The notes: generated from the letters alone by a model not told the origin. A DNA stretch of 64,000 nt from Myceligenerans pegani (GCF_014892515.1 NZ_JADBGR010000107.1:216759-280758); one strand, 5' to 3'. Positions 43,236-51,566 are shown, numbered from the stretch's first letter. Translations and numbers: made by a program.

Positions 43236-43873
43236 CGTGCGCCTCGCTCCTTCTCGACGGCGTCCCACGCGTGCAGCATGCGCTCGTCGGTGAACACGCC
43301 ATGGGTGAACATGTCGATCGCGACCCGGGACATCCAGAGCGCCGAGCCGGTCGCATGCAGGTCGTCCACACCCAAAGCGCGCGTCAGGTGGGCGCCGAAC
43401 GCCAGCGGCGCCAGCAGCCAGGAGACGTAGATCGCGGCCCGGGCGTGCGGGTTCTCGCTCGGCCGGACCCAGCCCTCGCGCTCGCCGCCGGCGAGCCAGG
43501 CCGCGGTGTGCTCCACGATCTCGTCGAACAGTGCGTTGGCCGCCGGGGAGCCGTCGAGAAACGCGCGCGCCAGATAGCGCCGCACCGGCGCGGCCGCCTC
43601 GAGCATGCCCGCGAGGCCACTTGCGTTGCCGGCAGCGGCATCCTCGACGAGGTGGTCCGGACCACGGACCATCGACATCACGTACCGGTCGCACTCCCGC
43701 CGCACGCCCTCCATCGATCCGAAGTGATGGACCACAAGCGCGGGGGACACTCCGGCGTCGGACGCGATCGCCCGCACGGTCACCCGGTTGACGCCGTCCC
43801 GGCCGAATCGGTCGAGCGCCGCGTCCAGGATCCGACGTCGGGCACTCGACTCCGGAGGGCTCGACTCGGGCAT
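43232..43873 (-). CDS. TetR/AcrR regulator of glycosyltransferase
   Basis: 213 residues from ATG 43873 (an in-frame GTG at 43882 adds three codons). HTH at about residues 8-55 (RRRILDAALDRFGRDGVNRVTVRAIASDAGVSPALVVHHFGSMEGVR). The C-terminal ligand domain ends in SALWMSRVAIDMFTHGVFTDE. First gene of a two-gene operon with the MGT glycosyltransferase. An 18-bp dyad just upstream (43892-43909) indicates autoregulation. Related half-sites occur upstream of the P450-crotonase gene. Confidence 0.93.
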   Translation of the reverse strand: MPESSPPESSARRRILDAALDRFGRDGVNRVTVRAIASDAGVSPALVVHHFGSMEGVRRECDRYVMSMVRGPDHLVEDAAAGNASGLAGMLEAAAPVRRYLARAFLDGSPAANALFDEIVEHTAAWLAGGEREGWVRPSENPHARAAIYVSWLLAPLAFGAHLTRALGVDDLHATGSALWMSRVAIDMFTHGVFTDERMLHAWDAVEKERGAR

Positions 43874-43891
43874 ACTGGTCACGCCGAACAG

Positions 43892-43909
43892 ACTAAACAA
43901 ATGTTCAGT
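43892..43909 (-). promoter_or_regulatory. Putative TetR operator
   Basis: ACTAAACA-AA-TGTTCAGT, 8-bp arms with one mismatch, 19 bp upstream of the TetR start. Half-site TGAACA also forms the palindrome at 46844-46858. Confidence 0.7.
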
Positions 43910-44004
43910 CCGCCGCAAGGCTTCGCGCCCGGGATCACGCGGGGCCTCGGTCCCATCCTTGGCCGACCGGCTGCGGCGGTGCGCAGGTGTGCGAGAGTGA
44001 CGCC

Positions 44005-44550
44005 ATGGCATCCCCTCAAGCGCTCAGTGAGGCTGATCGCAGGCTCGTGGCCCTGTGGGCCGCGGACTGCGCGGAGCGCGTTCTCCCCCTGTTCGAGGCC
44101 GAGGCGCCGACCGATGATCGCGCGCGCGACGGCATCGCCCGGGCACGGGCGTTCGGTCGTGGTGAGCTCAGCGCGGCCGGGGAGATCCGTCGCCGCTTCG
44201 TCGCGGGTCGGGCGGCGCAGTCGGTCACGAGCCCCGCCGCGGTGGCGGCCGCTCGTTCCGCCGGCCAGGCGTCCGGCGTCGCGCACATGGGCGCCCACGC
44301 CCTGGGCGCGGCGGCGTATGCGGCGAAGGCCGCCGGACTGGCCGCGCTCGACCGGACGGACGCCCGCGACGCCGAGGTCCGCTGGCAGCTCGAGCACATG
44401 ACAGCGGAGGTCCGGGCCGCACTCGGACGCCTCCCTGCCCTCGGGGAGGATTCCTCCGGCCCCCTGGGATCGGGACTGCTTGCTTCCGGCGTGCTCGCCA
44501 CGACGATCCGCGAGCTCCAGGCCGAGTTGTCTCCGTTGTCCTCACCCTGA
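44005..44550 (+). CDS. Putative immunity protein
   Basis: 181 residues, helical, Ala-rich. LSEADRRLVALWAADCAERVLPLFEAEAP, ARAFGRGE, and RSAGQASGVAHMGAHALGAAAYAAKAAGL match a family annotated as putative immunity proteins (Imm-like) in actinobacteria. No signal peptide, membrane helix or catalytic motif. ATG at 44005, beginning 132 bp after the divergent TetR gene. No cognate toxin is adjacent, so its role here is open. Confidence 0.75.
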   Translation: MASPQALSEADRRLVALWAADCAERVLPLFEAEAPTDDRARDGIARARAFGRGELSAAGEIRRRFVAGRAAQSVTSPAAVAAARSAGQASGVAHMGAHALGAAAYAAKAAGLAALDRTDARDAEVRWQLEHMTAEVRAALGRLPALGEDSSGPLGSGLLASGVLATTIRELQAELSPLSSP

Positions 44551-44589
44551 CCCAGACGGCGGGCAGCCCGCTCGCGGAGCAGCGGGACG

Positions 44590-46791
44590 CTACCTCGCGT
44601 CGTCGGTGGCGACCCGACGGCGTAGGGCGCGGGCCTGGGGTGCTTCCCACGCGTCGGCCCCTGCGGCACGCGCCGGATCGGGCCCGTCCTGCGGGAGCCG
44701 CGCCATCGTCTGCTTGGTGATGCGGACGGCCTGCCGGTCGCGCCGGGTGATGCGGCGCGCCAGCCGTCTGGCCTCGACCCACACGTCCTCCGCCGGCACG
44801 ACGTGGTGCACCAGGCCGTCGGCCAGCGCCTGCTCGGTGCCGACGGCGTCGCCGAGCAGCAGCATGACGCGGGTCCGGCTGGCTCCGATCTCGGCGATCA
44901 CGCGGTCCAGCATCTCGCTCGCGCCCACCGGTATGCCCAGGATCGTCTCGGGCGCGCGGAGTCGTGTGCCGGTTGCGGCGACCCGGAGGTCGCTCGCCGT
45001 CGCGAGCCCGAGGCCGGCACCGACGACGGAGCCGTGCAACGCCGCGACCGTCACCGGCAGACAGGTGCGCCAGGCGTGCAGCACGTGGTCGGTGAGCGCG
45101 ACGAGATCCCGGTAGCCGTTGGGGTCGTCGGCGGCAAGCCGGCCGAGCTCGTCCAGGTCCGCGCCCACGCAGAAGTGGCTTCCTTCGGCGCGCAGCACGA
45201 CGGCGCCGACGTCGTCGGGCAAAGAATCCAGCACGTCGGCCAGGGCCGTCAGCGTCGCGCGGTCGAGCCGGTTGTCGCCGTCCGGCCGTGTCAGGGTCAC
45301 CAGGAGCACCGCGTCGTCGCGCTCGACGACGACCGGCCCGAAGGCACCGGCCGGCGATGCCTCCGACGCCGTGCCTGCGGTCTCCGTCGTCGCGTCCGAC
45401 GCCGTCGGCTGGTCCGTGGCCCTCGTCGGCTCCCCCGCCGTCCGCTCCTCCGTCGGACGCTCTCCCGTCGGACGCTCCGCCGTCGTCCGTTCCGCCGTGG
45501 GACGGGAGCGCCGGCGCACCGGCACCGACCGTGTACCGCGGAAGGCGAGGGACTCGTCGTAGCCCACGGGCCCGGCGAGCTCGAGGTCGAGGCGTCGCAG
45601 CAACTCGGGGAACAGCGTGGTCGCCTCCAGCCGGGCCAGCGGCGCACCGAGGCAGTAGTGCATGCCCACGCCGAACGCGAGGTTCCGGCGCGGCGGGCGC
45701 GACAGGTCGAGGTCGTGCGGCGCGTGGTAGACGGCGGGGTCGTGGTTGGCCGCGGCGATCACCACGTGCACGACCTGCCCGGCCGCCACCGGGACGCCGC
45801 CGGGCAGCTCGGTGTCCTCGGTCGCGTACCTGGTCAGGAGCTGCGCGGGCGTCACGAGACGCACCAGCTCTTCCACGGCGCCGTCCACGGACTCGGGATG
45901 CTCCAGCAGCCAGGCGGCCTGATCGGGTCGGCGCAGGAGCTGGACCAGGCCCTCCGAGAGCAGGGACGTCGTGGTCTCGAGGCCCGCCTCGATCATGACG
46001 TTGAGCTGCGATCCGGCTGCCGCGCGCACCGCCGGGTCGGTCTCCGTGTCGAGCCAGCGCACCAGCGGGGATCCCTCCGGGAGACGAGACCGCGGTTCGG
46101 TCACGAGCTGTTCCCAGTACGCGTTCCACAGCCTCCCGGCTCGGTCGGCCTGCGCCAGCCGTTCCCGGCCCGGCGCCAGGTCGTGCACGTTCGAGAGCGC
46201 GCGGCTCATGTCGCACAGCAGCGCGATGTCCTCGTGCGGCAGCCCGAGCACGATGCAGAGCACCGCCATGGGCAGCCGGTCGCCGACCAGGGCACCGAAG
46301 TCCGCCTCGCCGTCGGCCCGCAGCGCCGCCTCGAACCGGTCGACGTACTCGTGGACGGTCCGGACGATCTGCGGCGTCAACCCGGCGATCGTCTGCGGCG
46401 AGACGAACGCGCCGAGACTGCGGCGCAGCGCGGCGTGCCCGGGCGGGTTGGTGCCGAGCGCGGAGTCGTGCAGGAACTTCAGGCCCGGGTGGCGCACCCA
46501 CGTCGGCTGACGCTCGGTGCGCCAGGCGGCGTCCACGGTGCGCCAGCCGGGTCCCCGCAGCACCTCGTGGCTCACACTGTCCGACGTGACCAGCCAGGCG
46601 CCCCATGGCGTGCGTACCGCAGGGCCCATGGCCCGCAGTTCGTCGTAGATCACGTGCGGATCGGCGCGCCCCTCGGGCGTGGACAGGCGGCGGACCAGTT
46701 CGCGTACGCGGCGCTGGGTCTCGCGAGAGTCGTGGTCAGACGGGGCTGCGGCATCGTTGGCGGTCCGGGATCTGCCGGTGCGGTCGAACAC
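44590..46791 (-). CDS. Cytochrome P450-crotonase (enoyl-CoA hydratase/isomerase) fusion
   Basis: 733 residues. Residues 1 to about 420 are a bacterial class I P450: I-helix MIEAGLETTTSLLSEGL, K-helix EELVR (ExxR), heme loop FGVGMHYCLGAPLAR with axial Cys about residue 380. Residues about 421-475 are a Thr/Glu/Arg/Pro-rich repetitive linker. Residues about 476-733 are a crotonase-fold domain: GSHFCVGADLDEL forms one oxyanion-hole half, ALHGSVVGAGLGLATASD the other. The hydratase Glu in the second segment is replaced (GAGLGL), while Glu in APETILGIP is kept, as in enoyl-CoA isomerases. GTG 46791 has AGAGGAG upstream. No stop or frameshift separates the domains. Confidence 0.9.
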   Translation of the reverse strand: MFDRTGRSRTANDAAAPSDHDSRETQRRVRELVRRLSTPEGRADPHVIYDELRAMGPAVRTPWGAWLVTSDSVSHEVLRGPGWRTVDAAWRTERQPTWVRHPGLKFLHDSALGTNPPGHAALRRSLGAFVSPQTIAGLTPQIVRTVHEYVDRFEAALRADGEADFGALVGDRLPMAVLCIVLGLPHEDIALLCDMSRALSNVHDLAPGRERLAQADRAGRLWNAYWEQLVTEPRSRLPEGSPLVRWLDTETDPAVRAAAGSQLNVMIEAGLETTTSLLSEGLVQLLRRPDQAAWLLEHPESVDGAVEELVRLVTPAQLLTRYATEDTELPGGVPVAAGQVVHVVIAAANHDPAVYHAPHDLDLSRPPRRNLAFGVGMHYCLGAPLARLEATTLFPELLRRLDLELAGPVGYDESLAFRGTRSVPVRRRSRPTAERTTAERPTGERPTEERTAGEPTRATDQPTASDATTETAGTASEASPAGAFGPVVVERDDAVLLVTLTRPDGDNRLDRATLTALADVLDSLPDDVGAVVLRAEGSHFCVGADLDELGRLAADDPNGYRDLVALTDHVLHAWRTCLPVTVAALHGSVVGAGLGLATASDLRVAATGTRLRAPETILGIPVGASEMLDRVIAEIGASRTRVMLLLGDAVGTEQALADGLVHHVVPAEDVWVEARRLARRITRRDRQAVRITKQTMARLPQDGPDPARAAGADAWEAPQARALRRRVATDDAR
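45435..45512 (-). repeat. Degenerate tandem repeat encoding P450-crotonase linker
   Basis: Roughly 15-bp units (plus-strand CCGTCGGACGCTC-type), repeated about five times with substitutions. They encode (T/P)xERPT-like pentads (AERTTAERPTGERPT). In frame, so length variation would keep the fusion open. Confidence 0.75.
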
Positions 46792-47098
46792 GAGGACGCT
46801 CCTCTTCAGTCAAGACAAGGTCATGTCTTCCAACGAACAGCGCTGAACATAATGTTCATACCGGACAGCATATTCCATCGTTGCAGGTCACAGTGTGATA
46901 TTTGCGTAAACGATGGCCATGGGACCGCCCGGCACACATGGCCCTACATCGCCGCCGCGACAGCCTCGGCAACCGCCTGGCCCAGCTCTACCTCGATACC
47001 GGGACCCTCGTCATCGTCGACGGCCGCCCCGAACGCGATCGGCCGGCGCACCCACGTCAGCGAGGCCACGAGCCCCGGGGGGCCGGGCCGTCACTCTC
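46792..47098. other. Regulatory spacer upstream of P450-crotonase (307 bp)
   Basis: Holds several inverted repeats: AAGACA...TGTCTT (46812-46829), the palindrome at 46844-46858, CCATCGTT (46875-46882) with AACGATGG (46909-46916), and CACAGTGTG (46889-46897). The part at 46840-46910 is strikingly AT-rich for this genome. A 41-codon open frame on the minus strand (46944-47069, GTG start) has acceptable codon bias but no recognised similarity and is not called as a gene. Confidence 0.6.
46844..46858 (-). promoter_or_regulatory. Palindromic operator upstream of P450-crotonase
   Basis: TGAACAT-A-ATGTTCA, perfect 7-1-7 palindrome, 53-67 bp upstream of the P450-crotonase start. Same TGAACA half-sites as the TetR operator at 43892-43909, but the spacing differs by one base. 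Cross-regulation is possible, not shown. Confidence 0.65.
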
Positions 47099-47497
47099 CT
47101 ACGCGCCTGACGAATCACCCTCCGAAAGGTCGGTGCGGAAGGAGCCGGAGCCGGTGACGGATGCACCGAGGGCGCGGACTCGGTCGGCGAGTTCGCGGTC
47201 CGAGGTGATGACGCGCACCGTCGTCGGGTCGTCGGTCTCGGAAACGAGGTCCACGATCCGGTGGTCGGCGGCGTTTCGCGCGCCGGGCGCCCAGACGACG
47301 CGCACATGGTCGACGACGCCGAGGTCGCGCGGGTCGCCGTCGAGCACGAGCACGACGTCGTCGTCCACGTGCGGTGCCCAGCGATCGACCTGGGCGGCGA
47401 GGCGCCGCATGGCCCCGGTGCGGTCCCGCCACCAGCCGTCCGGCCGGGAGCCGATGACGTTCATCCCGTCGATCAGTATCGTGCCGATCGCTTCCAC
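47099..47497 (-). CDS. NYN domain protein (YacP-like ribonuclease fold)
   Basis: 132 residues. PIN/NYN fold: ILIDGMNVIGSRPDGWW (first catalytic Asp), VVLVLDGDPRD (second), ADHRIVDLVSE, and VRVITSDRELADRVRALGA (third acidic cluster). The YacP/Rae1 branch cleaves RNA, in some bacteria on the ribosome. Length fits a stand-alone NYN domain. GTG at 47497 chosen by GGAGAGGGG upstream. It lies 28 bp after the glyoxalase-like gene, so probably co-transcribed. Confidence 0.9.
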   Translation of the reverse strand: MEAIGTILIDGMNVIGSRPDGWWRDRTGAMRRLAAQVDRWAPHVDDDVVLVLDGDPRDLGVVDHVRVVWAPGARNAADHRIVDLVSETDDPTTVRVITSDRELADRVRALGASVTGSGSFRTDLSEGDSSGA

Positions 47498-47525
47498 CGC
47501 CCCTCTCCGAGGACGTCTTCGCCGG

Positions 47526-48104
47526 TCATTCGCCCGACCGCTGTGCGAACCGCAGCACGTTCTGGGCGGGGTCCACCACTTCCATGGTCGGGCCACCGGG
47601 GGCGTCGTCGTCGATGCCCGGGCGCATCCGCGGATATCCGGTGGCCAGCAGTTCGCGCCGGTAGGCGCGCACGTCGGCGACCGGGACCCACACGACCGAC
47701 CCCGGCGTACCGTCTCCGTGGTGCTCGGACAGGTCCAGTCGCACCCCGTCCCGCTCGACGCGCAGGTAGAGCGGGAGCTCTGGCTCGAAGCGGTGCTCGA
47801 ACACGACCGAGAAGCCGAGAAAGCCGAGGTAGAACTCGCGCGTCCGCTCGACGTCGAACATGCGCAGCACCGGCACGGGAGCGCCGAGTCCTGCCGCCGA
47901 TCCATGTCCTGCCGACGACGCCGGCGGCATCGGCGGGCTCGGCGTGGGGGCGAATGCCGCCGCGGCCGTGTTCCAGTCCGCGCAGCCCACCTGATGGGCG
48001 ACCAGTTCCAGGGCCCTTCCGTGAGCAAGATCCAGGCCCGCTTCGGCGAGCTCGGCGCGAAGCACGCGCGCGGCATGCTTGAGGTCAGCAGTCGTGATCG
48101 ACAT
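47526..48104 (-). CDS. Glyoxalase/bleomycin-resistance superfamily protein
   Basis: 192 residues. An N-terminal helical module (MSITTADLKHAARVLRAELAEAG...CADWNTAAAAF, about 1-50) of the kind found fused to some glyoxalase-like proteins. A linker precedes the VOC domain (about 75-190; VPVLRMFDVERTREFYLGFLGFSVVFEHRF, DPAQNVLRFAQR). VOC proteins bind metal for lyase or dioxygenase chemistry or sequester drugs; the metal residues here are not decisive. ATG at 48104. Together with the NYN gene it forms a short operon. Confidence 0.9.
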   Translation of the reverse strand: MSITTADLKHAARVLRAELAEAGLDLAHGRALELVAHQVGCADWNTAAAAFAPTPSPPMPPASSAGHGSAAGLGAPVPVLRMFDVERTREFYLGFLGFSVVFEHRFEPELPLYLRVERDGVRLDLSEHHGDGTPGSVVWVPVADVRAYRRELLATGYPRMRPGIDDDAPGGPTMEVVDPAQNVLRFAQRSGE

Positions 48105-48301
48105 GGCGTCCACCCGTCCTGGTGCCGAGATCCCCGGTGCCCGCGTTGCCGGTGCCGGCACCGTGGATGCGTGGCTGCGGTGACGACCGTAAGACGACGT
48201 GTTCACCATGCCGGGAACGGCGCGGGCGGCGGGTCACGTCGGACCCGCCCCAGCGTAGCGCGTGCCACGGCCGCCCGCGCCGTCTGCTTGGATCGGTGGG
48301 C

Positions 48302-49090
48302 ATGGGACGGTGGATCGAGGTCGCCGACGGCGTGCTGGTGCGGCGGTACGAGGAGCTGGACCTGTCGGTCGGGATCGTGGTGGGCGGCGATGCGTGCCTG
48401 GTCGTCGACACGGGCGGGGACGCCGGGCAGGGCGCGGAGCTCGCCGCCGCCGTACGCGAGGTGACGCCGCTGCCGTGGCAGGTGGTGCTGACCCACGCCC
48501 ACTTCGACCACAGCTTCGGCACCGAGGCGTTCGCCCCCTGCGCGGTGTGGGCGCACCGCCGCTGCCACACCGCCCTCGTGACCACCGGCGAGCGCCAGCG
48601 CGAGGCGTGGGCGCGGCACTACCGCGACCGCGGTGAGGCGGAGGTGGGCGACCGCATCGCGGCCGTGCGCCCGGTCCTGCCCGACCATCTGGTCGACGGT
48701 CGCGCGGAGCTGGAGCTGGGTGGCCGCCGCGTGGCCCTGCGGCACCTCGGGCCCGCGCACACCGATCACGACCTGGTGGTGCACGTCCCGGACGCGGGTG
48801 CGGTGTTCGCGGGCGACCTCGTGGAGCACGGCGCGCCGCCGCAGTTCGACGACGCCTTCCCGCAGGGCTGGCCGGTCGCGCTGGACGGCGTCCTCGCCCT
48901 CGACGCGCCGGTCGTCCTGCCCGGCCACGGCGACCCGGTGGACCTCGACTTCGTCCGCGGGCAGCGCTCCGAGCTGGCATCGGTCGCCGAGCTGTGCCGG
49001 GCGGTCGCCGCCGGAACGCTCACCGCGGAACAAGCCGTGGCGCGCTCGCCCTACCCGGAAGAGTTCACGCTGGCCGCGCTGGCACGCTGA
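48302..49090 (+). CDS. MBL-fold metallohydrolase
   Basis: 262 residues. Metallo-beta-lactamase fold with intact THAHFDHSFG (HxHxDH), GPAHTDHD, AGDLVEHG and LPGHGDP metal ligands. Quinoprotein relay/SoxH-like or glyoxalase II-like relatives are plausible. No signal peptide. ATG at 48302. Its 3' end overlaps the convergent small membrane protein gene by 26 bp. Unlike the protein at 24996, all canonical ligands are present. Substrate unknown. Confidence 0.92.
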   Translation: MGRWIEVADGVLVRRYEELDLSVGIVVGGDACLVVDTGGDAGQGAELAAAVREVTPLPWQVVLTHAHFDHSFGTEAFAPCAVWAHRRCHTALVTTGERQREAWARHYRDRGEAEVGDRIAAVRPVLPDHLVDGRAELELGGRRVALRHLGPAHTDHDLVVHVPDAGAVFAGDLVEHGAPPQFDDAFPQGWPVALDGVLALDAPVVLPGHGDPVDLDFVRGQRSELASVAELCRAVAAGTLTAEQAVARSPYPEEFTLAALAR

Positions 49091-49343
49091 CGTGGAGCTG
49101 CGCACCGCGGCGACGTCGCTCGGGGCGGCGCACGCTCCACCAGACGAGCAGTCCCGCGGCAAGCCAGAACGCGTTGGCGAACCGGTACCGGCTGTCGACG
49201 GTCGCATTGGCCGCCGCATCGCCGGGAAAAGCGGCCGGCCCTGCGGTGATCCCCAGGAGCCCGCTCAGTACCGCCGCTCCCCCGAGCACCGCGATGACCA
49301 CGACCACCATCGGACGACTCACGGAGCGCAGTCCGACAGACAC
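49065..49343 (-). CDS. DUF4345-like membrane protein, C-terminally short
   Basis: 92 residues. Two hydrophobic helices (about 12-32, MVVVVIAVLGGAAVLSGLLG; 55-70, FANAFWLAAGLLVWW) and the DUF4345-type segment DSRYRFANAFWLAAGL. DUF4345 proteins usually run to 120 residues or more with further helices. Here the frame stops soon after a basic RRPERRRRG stretch and overlaps the convergent MBL gene, so it may be a truncated remnant. Function unknown. Confidence 0.65.
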   Translation of the reverse strand: MSVGLRSVSRPMVVVVIAVLGGAAVLSGLLGITAGPAAFPGDAAANATVDSRYRFANAFWLAAGLLVWWSVRRPERRRRGAQLHVSVPARPA

Positions 49344-49399
49344 GGCTTCTTCGGTGACTCCCTCCGGTGCCCGGCGACTCCTGGTCGTGGCCGCGAGCC

Positions 49400-50320
49400 C
49401 TACGGGATGAGCACGATCTTGCCCCGGGTGTGCCTCTGCATCAGGTGGCGGTAGGCGGAGCGGACCTCGGCCAGCGGGTAGCGGGCGGCGATCGGGACGT
49501 CGAGGTCGCCCGCCGCGACCAGCTTGACGAGCCCGGCCAGGACGCCGGCGTTCGCGGAGCCTTCCATGCCCTCGCTCCGGACGCCGGTGCGGGCCGCGCC
49601 CGCGAAGTCGATGATCGTGTTGATCCGGTCCTTGGCGACGCCGAGCTCCAGGGCCAGGTCGACGTACCCGTCGCCGAAGGCGTCCACGAACGCGGTGACG
49701 CCGTCGGGAGCGGCGGCGCGGATCCGGTCGAGCACGCCGTCACCGTAGGTGACCGGGACGACGCCGTGCTCGCGCAACCAGGCGTGGTTGGACTCACTGG
49801 CCAGTCCGATCACCGCGGCGCCGGCATGGCGGAGCAGTTGCACGGTGATCGATCCGACTCCACCCGCCGCACCCGCGACGACGATCGTGTCGCCCGGGCC
49901 GGCTCCGACCGCGCGCACGCCGGCGTGCGCGGTGGTGCCGGCGACGAACAACGCGCCGCCGACCTCCCACGGCACGGCCGGGTCCCGCGACACGAGATTG
50001 CCCGCCGGCACGACGACGAGTTCGGCGTGGCTGGCACGGCTGTCCACCCAGCCGATCACCTCGTCGCCGACCGACCATGTGGGCACCGCGGCGCCGACCT
50101 GCTCGACCACGCCCGCGAGGTCGCTCCCCTCACCGGACGGAAAGGTCGCGGGCCAGCGTTCGTGGAAGGCTCCGATCCGGATCCCGTTCTCGCCGGGGTT
50201 GATCCCGGCCGCTCGGACCCGCACCAGCACCTCGTCGGCCGCGGGTTCCGGCCGGGGCACCTCGCGGACCTCCAACACCTCGATGTCGCCGTACTCGTCG
50301 AATCGCACTGCCTGGGGCAT
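49400..50320 (-). CDS. NADP-dependent MDR oxidoreductase
   Basis: 306-residue zinc-free medium-chain reductase. GroES-like domain (AAGINPGENGIRIGAFHERWPATFPSGEGSDLAGVVEQVG). Rossmann loop VVAGAAGGVGSITVQLLRHAG. C-terminus YRHLMQRHTRGKIVLIP. GGGAGGGG precedes ATG 50320. Divergent from an AraC regulator with a 106-bp spacer containing an AT-rich tract, so likely regulated by it. Third quinone-reductase-type paralogue in the window (others at 13997 and 22984). Substrate unknown. Confidence 0.92.
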   Translation of the reverse strand: MPQAVRFDEYGDIEVLEVREVPRPEPAADEVLVRVRAAGINPGENGIRIGAFHERWPATFPSGEGSDLAGVVEQVGAAVPTWSVGDEVIGWVDSRASHAELVVVPAGNLVSRDPAVPWEVGGALFVAGTTAHAGVRAVGAGPGDTIVVAGAAGGVGSITVQLLRHAGAAVIGLASESNHAWLREHGVVPVTYGDGVLDRIRAAAPDGVTAFVDAFGDGYVDLALELGVAKDRINTIIDFAGAARTGVRSEGMEGSANAGVLAGLVKLVAAGDLDVPIAARYPLAEVRSAYRHLMQRHTRGKIVLIP

Positions 50321-50426
50321 GTCGCCCCTCCCTTCCGAGATTCCTGATCGCGTGACCCATGAAACCCGCGGTGGCAGCCACGATCCATACTGGATTCGCG
50401 CAAAGAAATATGCGATCGTCTCAGGC

Positions 50427-51362
50427 GTGGACGTCCTGACCGATCTGCTGCAGCGCTCACGCGCACGCGGTGCCGCGTTCTCGCACTCGACGGCGCGGGG
50501 GGAGTGGGGCGTCCGATTTCCCGCCGCGGCGCGGCTGGCGATCCACGGCATCCTCGCCGGCGAGGCGTTCGCCTGGACCGACGACGGCGACCCGTCCGCC
50601 GGCCGTTCCCGCCACGTGCTGGCCGGCGACGTCGTCCTGATCCGCGGTCCGGCCGAGCAGTTCATGGGCCATGCGCCGGGTGCCGGCTCGGTCCCGTTCG
50701 CCGGTCACCCCTCGTCCGGCCCACCCGGTGGCGCACGACGAATGACGTTCGGCTCCGGGACCGGCTCGGCCACGACGTTCTTCTGCGGGGCGTACACCTT
50801 CGAGGGTGACCTGTGCTCGGGACTGCTCGCCGGGCTGCCGGTCCTGACCGTGGTGCGCCCGCGTGCCGGGTCGGGCCTGCGCGCGACCCTGGACGTGTTC
50901 GCGAACGAGCTGCTCCACGACACGCCGGGACAGCAGGCGCTGCTGGACAGCCTGCTCGACGTGATCCTGGTCCAGGTGCTGCGCGAACAGCTCGCCGCGG
51001 ACGTGCAGGCCGCGCCCGCCTGGTACCGCGCGATGAGTGACCCGGCGGTCGGCGCCGCGCTCCGCGCCGTGCACGCGGACCCGGCGCGTCCCTGGACGGT
51101 CGCTCGCCTGGCCGCGGAGGCGTCGCTGTCCCGCGCGACCTTCGCGCGCCGGTTCACAGGGCTGCTCGGCATGAGCCCGCTCGCCTACGTCACCGACTGG
51201 CGGATGGCCCTGGCGTGCGAACAGCTCCGCGCCGGCGACGCCGGCCTGGCCGCCGTCGCACGCTCCCTCGGGTACGCCTCGGAGTTCTCCTTCGCCGCCG
51301 CCTTCAAACGTCATCACGGCATGCCACCCGGTCGCTGGCGGGCCACCGCGACGTCGGCATGA
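50427..51362 (+). CDS. AraC family regulator with cupin domain
   Basis: 311 residues from GTG 50427. An N-terminal cupin_6-type domain (VLTDLLQRSRARGAAFSHS...VLAGDVVLIRGPAEQF) and a C-terminal AraC double HTH (WTVARLAAEASLSRATFARRFTGLLGMSPLAYVTDWRMALACEQL). Typical of regulators divergent from oxidoreductases. It probably activates the MDR gene in response to a reactive carbonyl or quinone-like compound; that ligand class is inference. Confidence 0.92.
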   Translation: MDVLTDLLQRSRARGAAFSHSTARGEWGVRFPAAARLAIHGILAGEAFAWTDDGDPSAGRSRHVLAGDVVLIRGPAEQFMGHAPGAGSVPFAGHPSSGPPGGARRMTFGSGTGSATTFFCGAYTFEGDLCSGLLAGLPVLTVVRPRAGSGLRATLDVFANELLHDTPGQQALLDSLLDVILVQVLREQLAADVQAAPAWYRAMSDPAVGAALRAVHADPARPWTVARLAAEASLSRATFARRFTGLLGMSPLAYVTDWRMALACEQLRAGDAGLAAVARSLGYASEFSFAAAFKRHHGMPPGRWRATATSA

Positions 51363-51445
51363 CCGGGCACGACCGACGCCGGTCGCCGGCAGGCGGCGCG
51401 CACCGGCACGTCCGGTGGGCGCGCCGCGGCACGACCCCACCGACA

Positions 51446-51472
51446 CTGGCACTCTCGGGTCGAGAGTGCTAA
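51446..51472 (+). promoter_or_regulatory. CIRCE operator (HrcA site) of second Hsp20 gene
   Basis: CTGGCACTC (51446-51454), 9 nt, GAGTGCTAA (51464-51472). Matches CIRCE TTAGCACTC-N9-GAGTGCTAA with the right arm exact and two changes in the left. A -35-like TGGCAC (51447-51452) and -10-like TAAAAC (51470-51475) with 17-bp spacing overlap it. HrcA repression is inferred; hrcA is not in the window. Confidence 0.88.
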
Positions 51473-51566
51473 AACTGGAGATGTAGCCAGACGGCGGCAA
51501 GGGCCGCCGTCGAGCGCCGCGGCCCTGGAAGGGCCAGGGTCGTCACGTCATGGGAGGTGATGCGCG

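Noticed and set aside
46944-47069. 41-codon minus-strand frame as a gene
   Set aside because: No Shine-Dalgarno, no similarity; only codon bias supports it.
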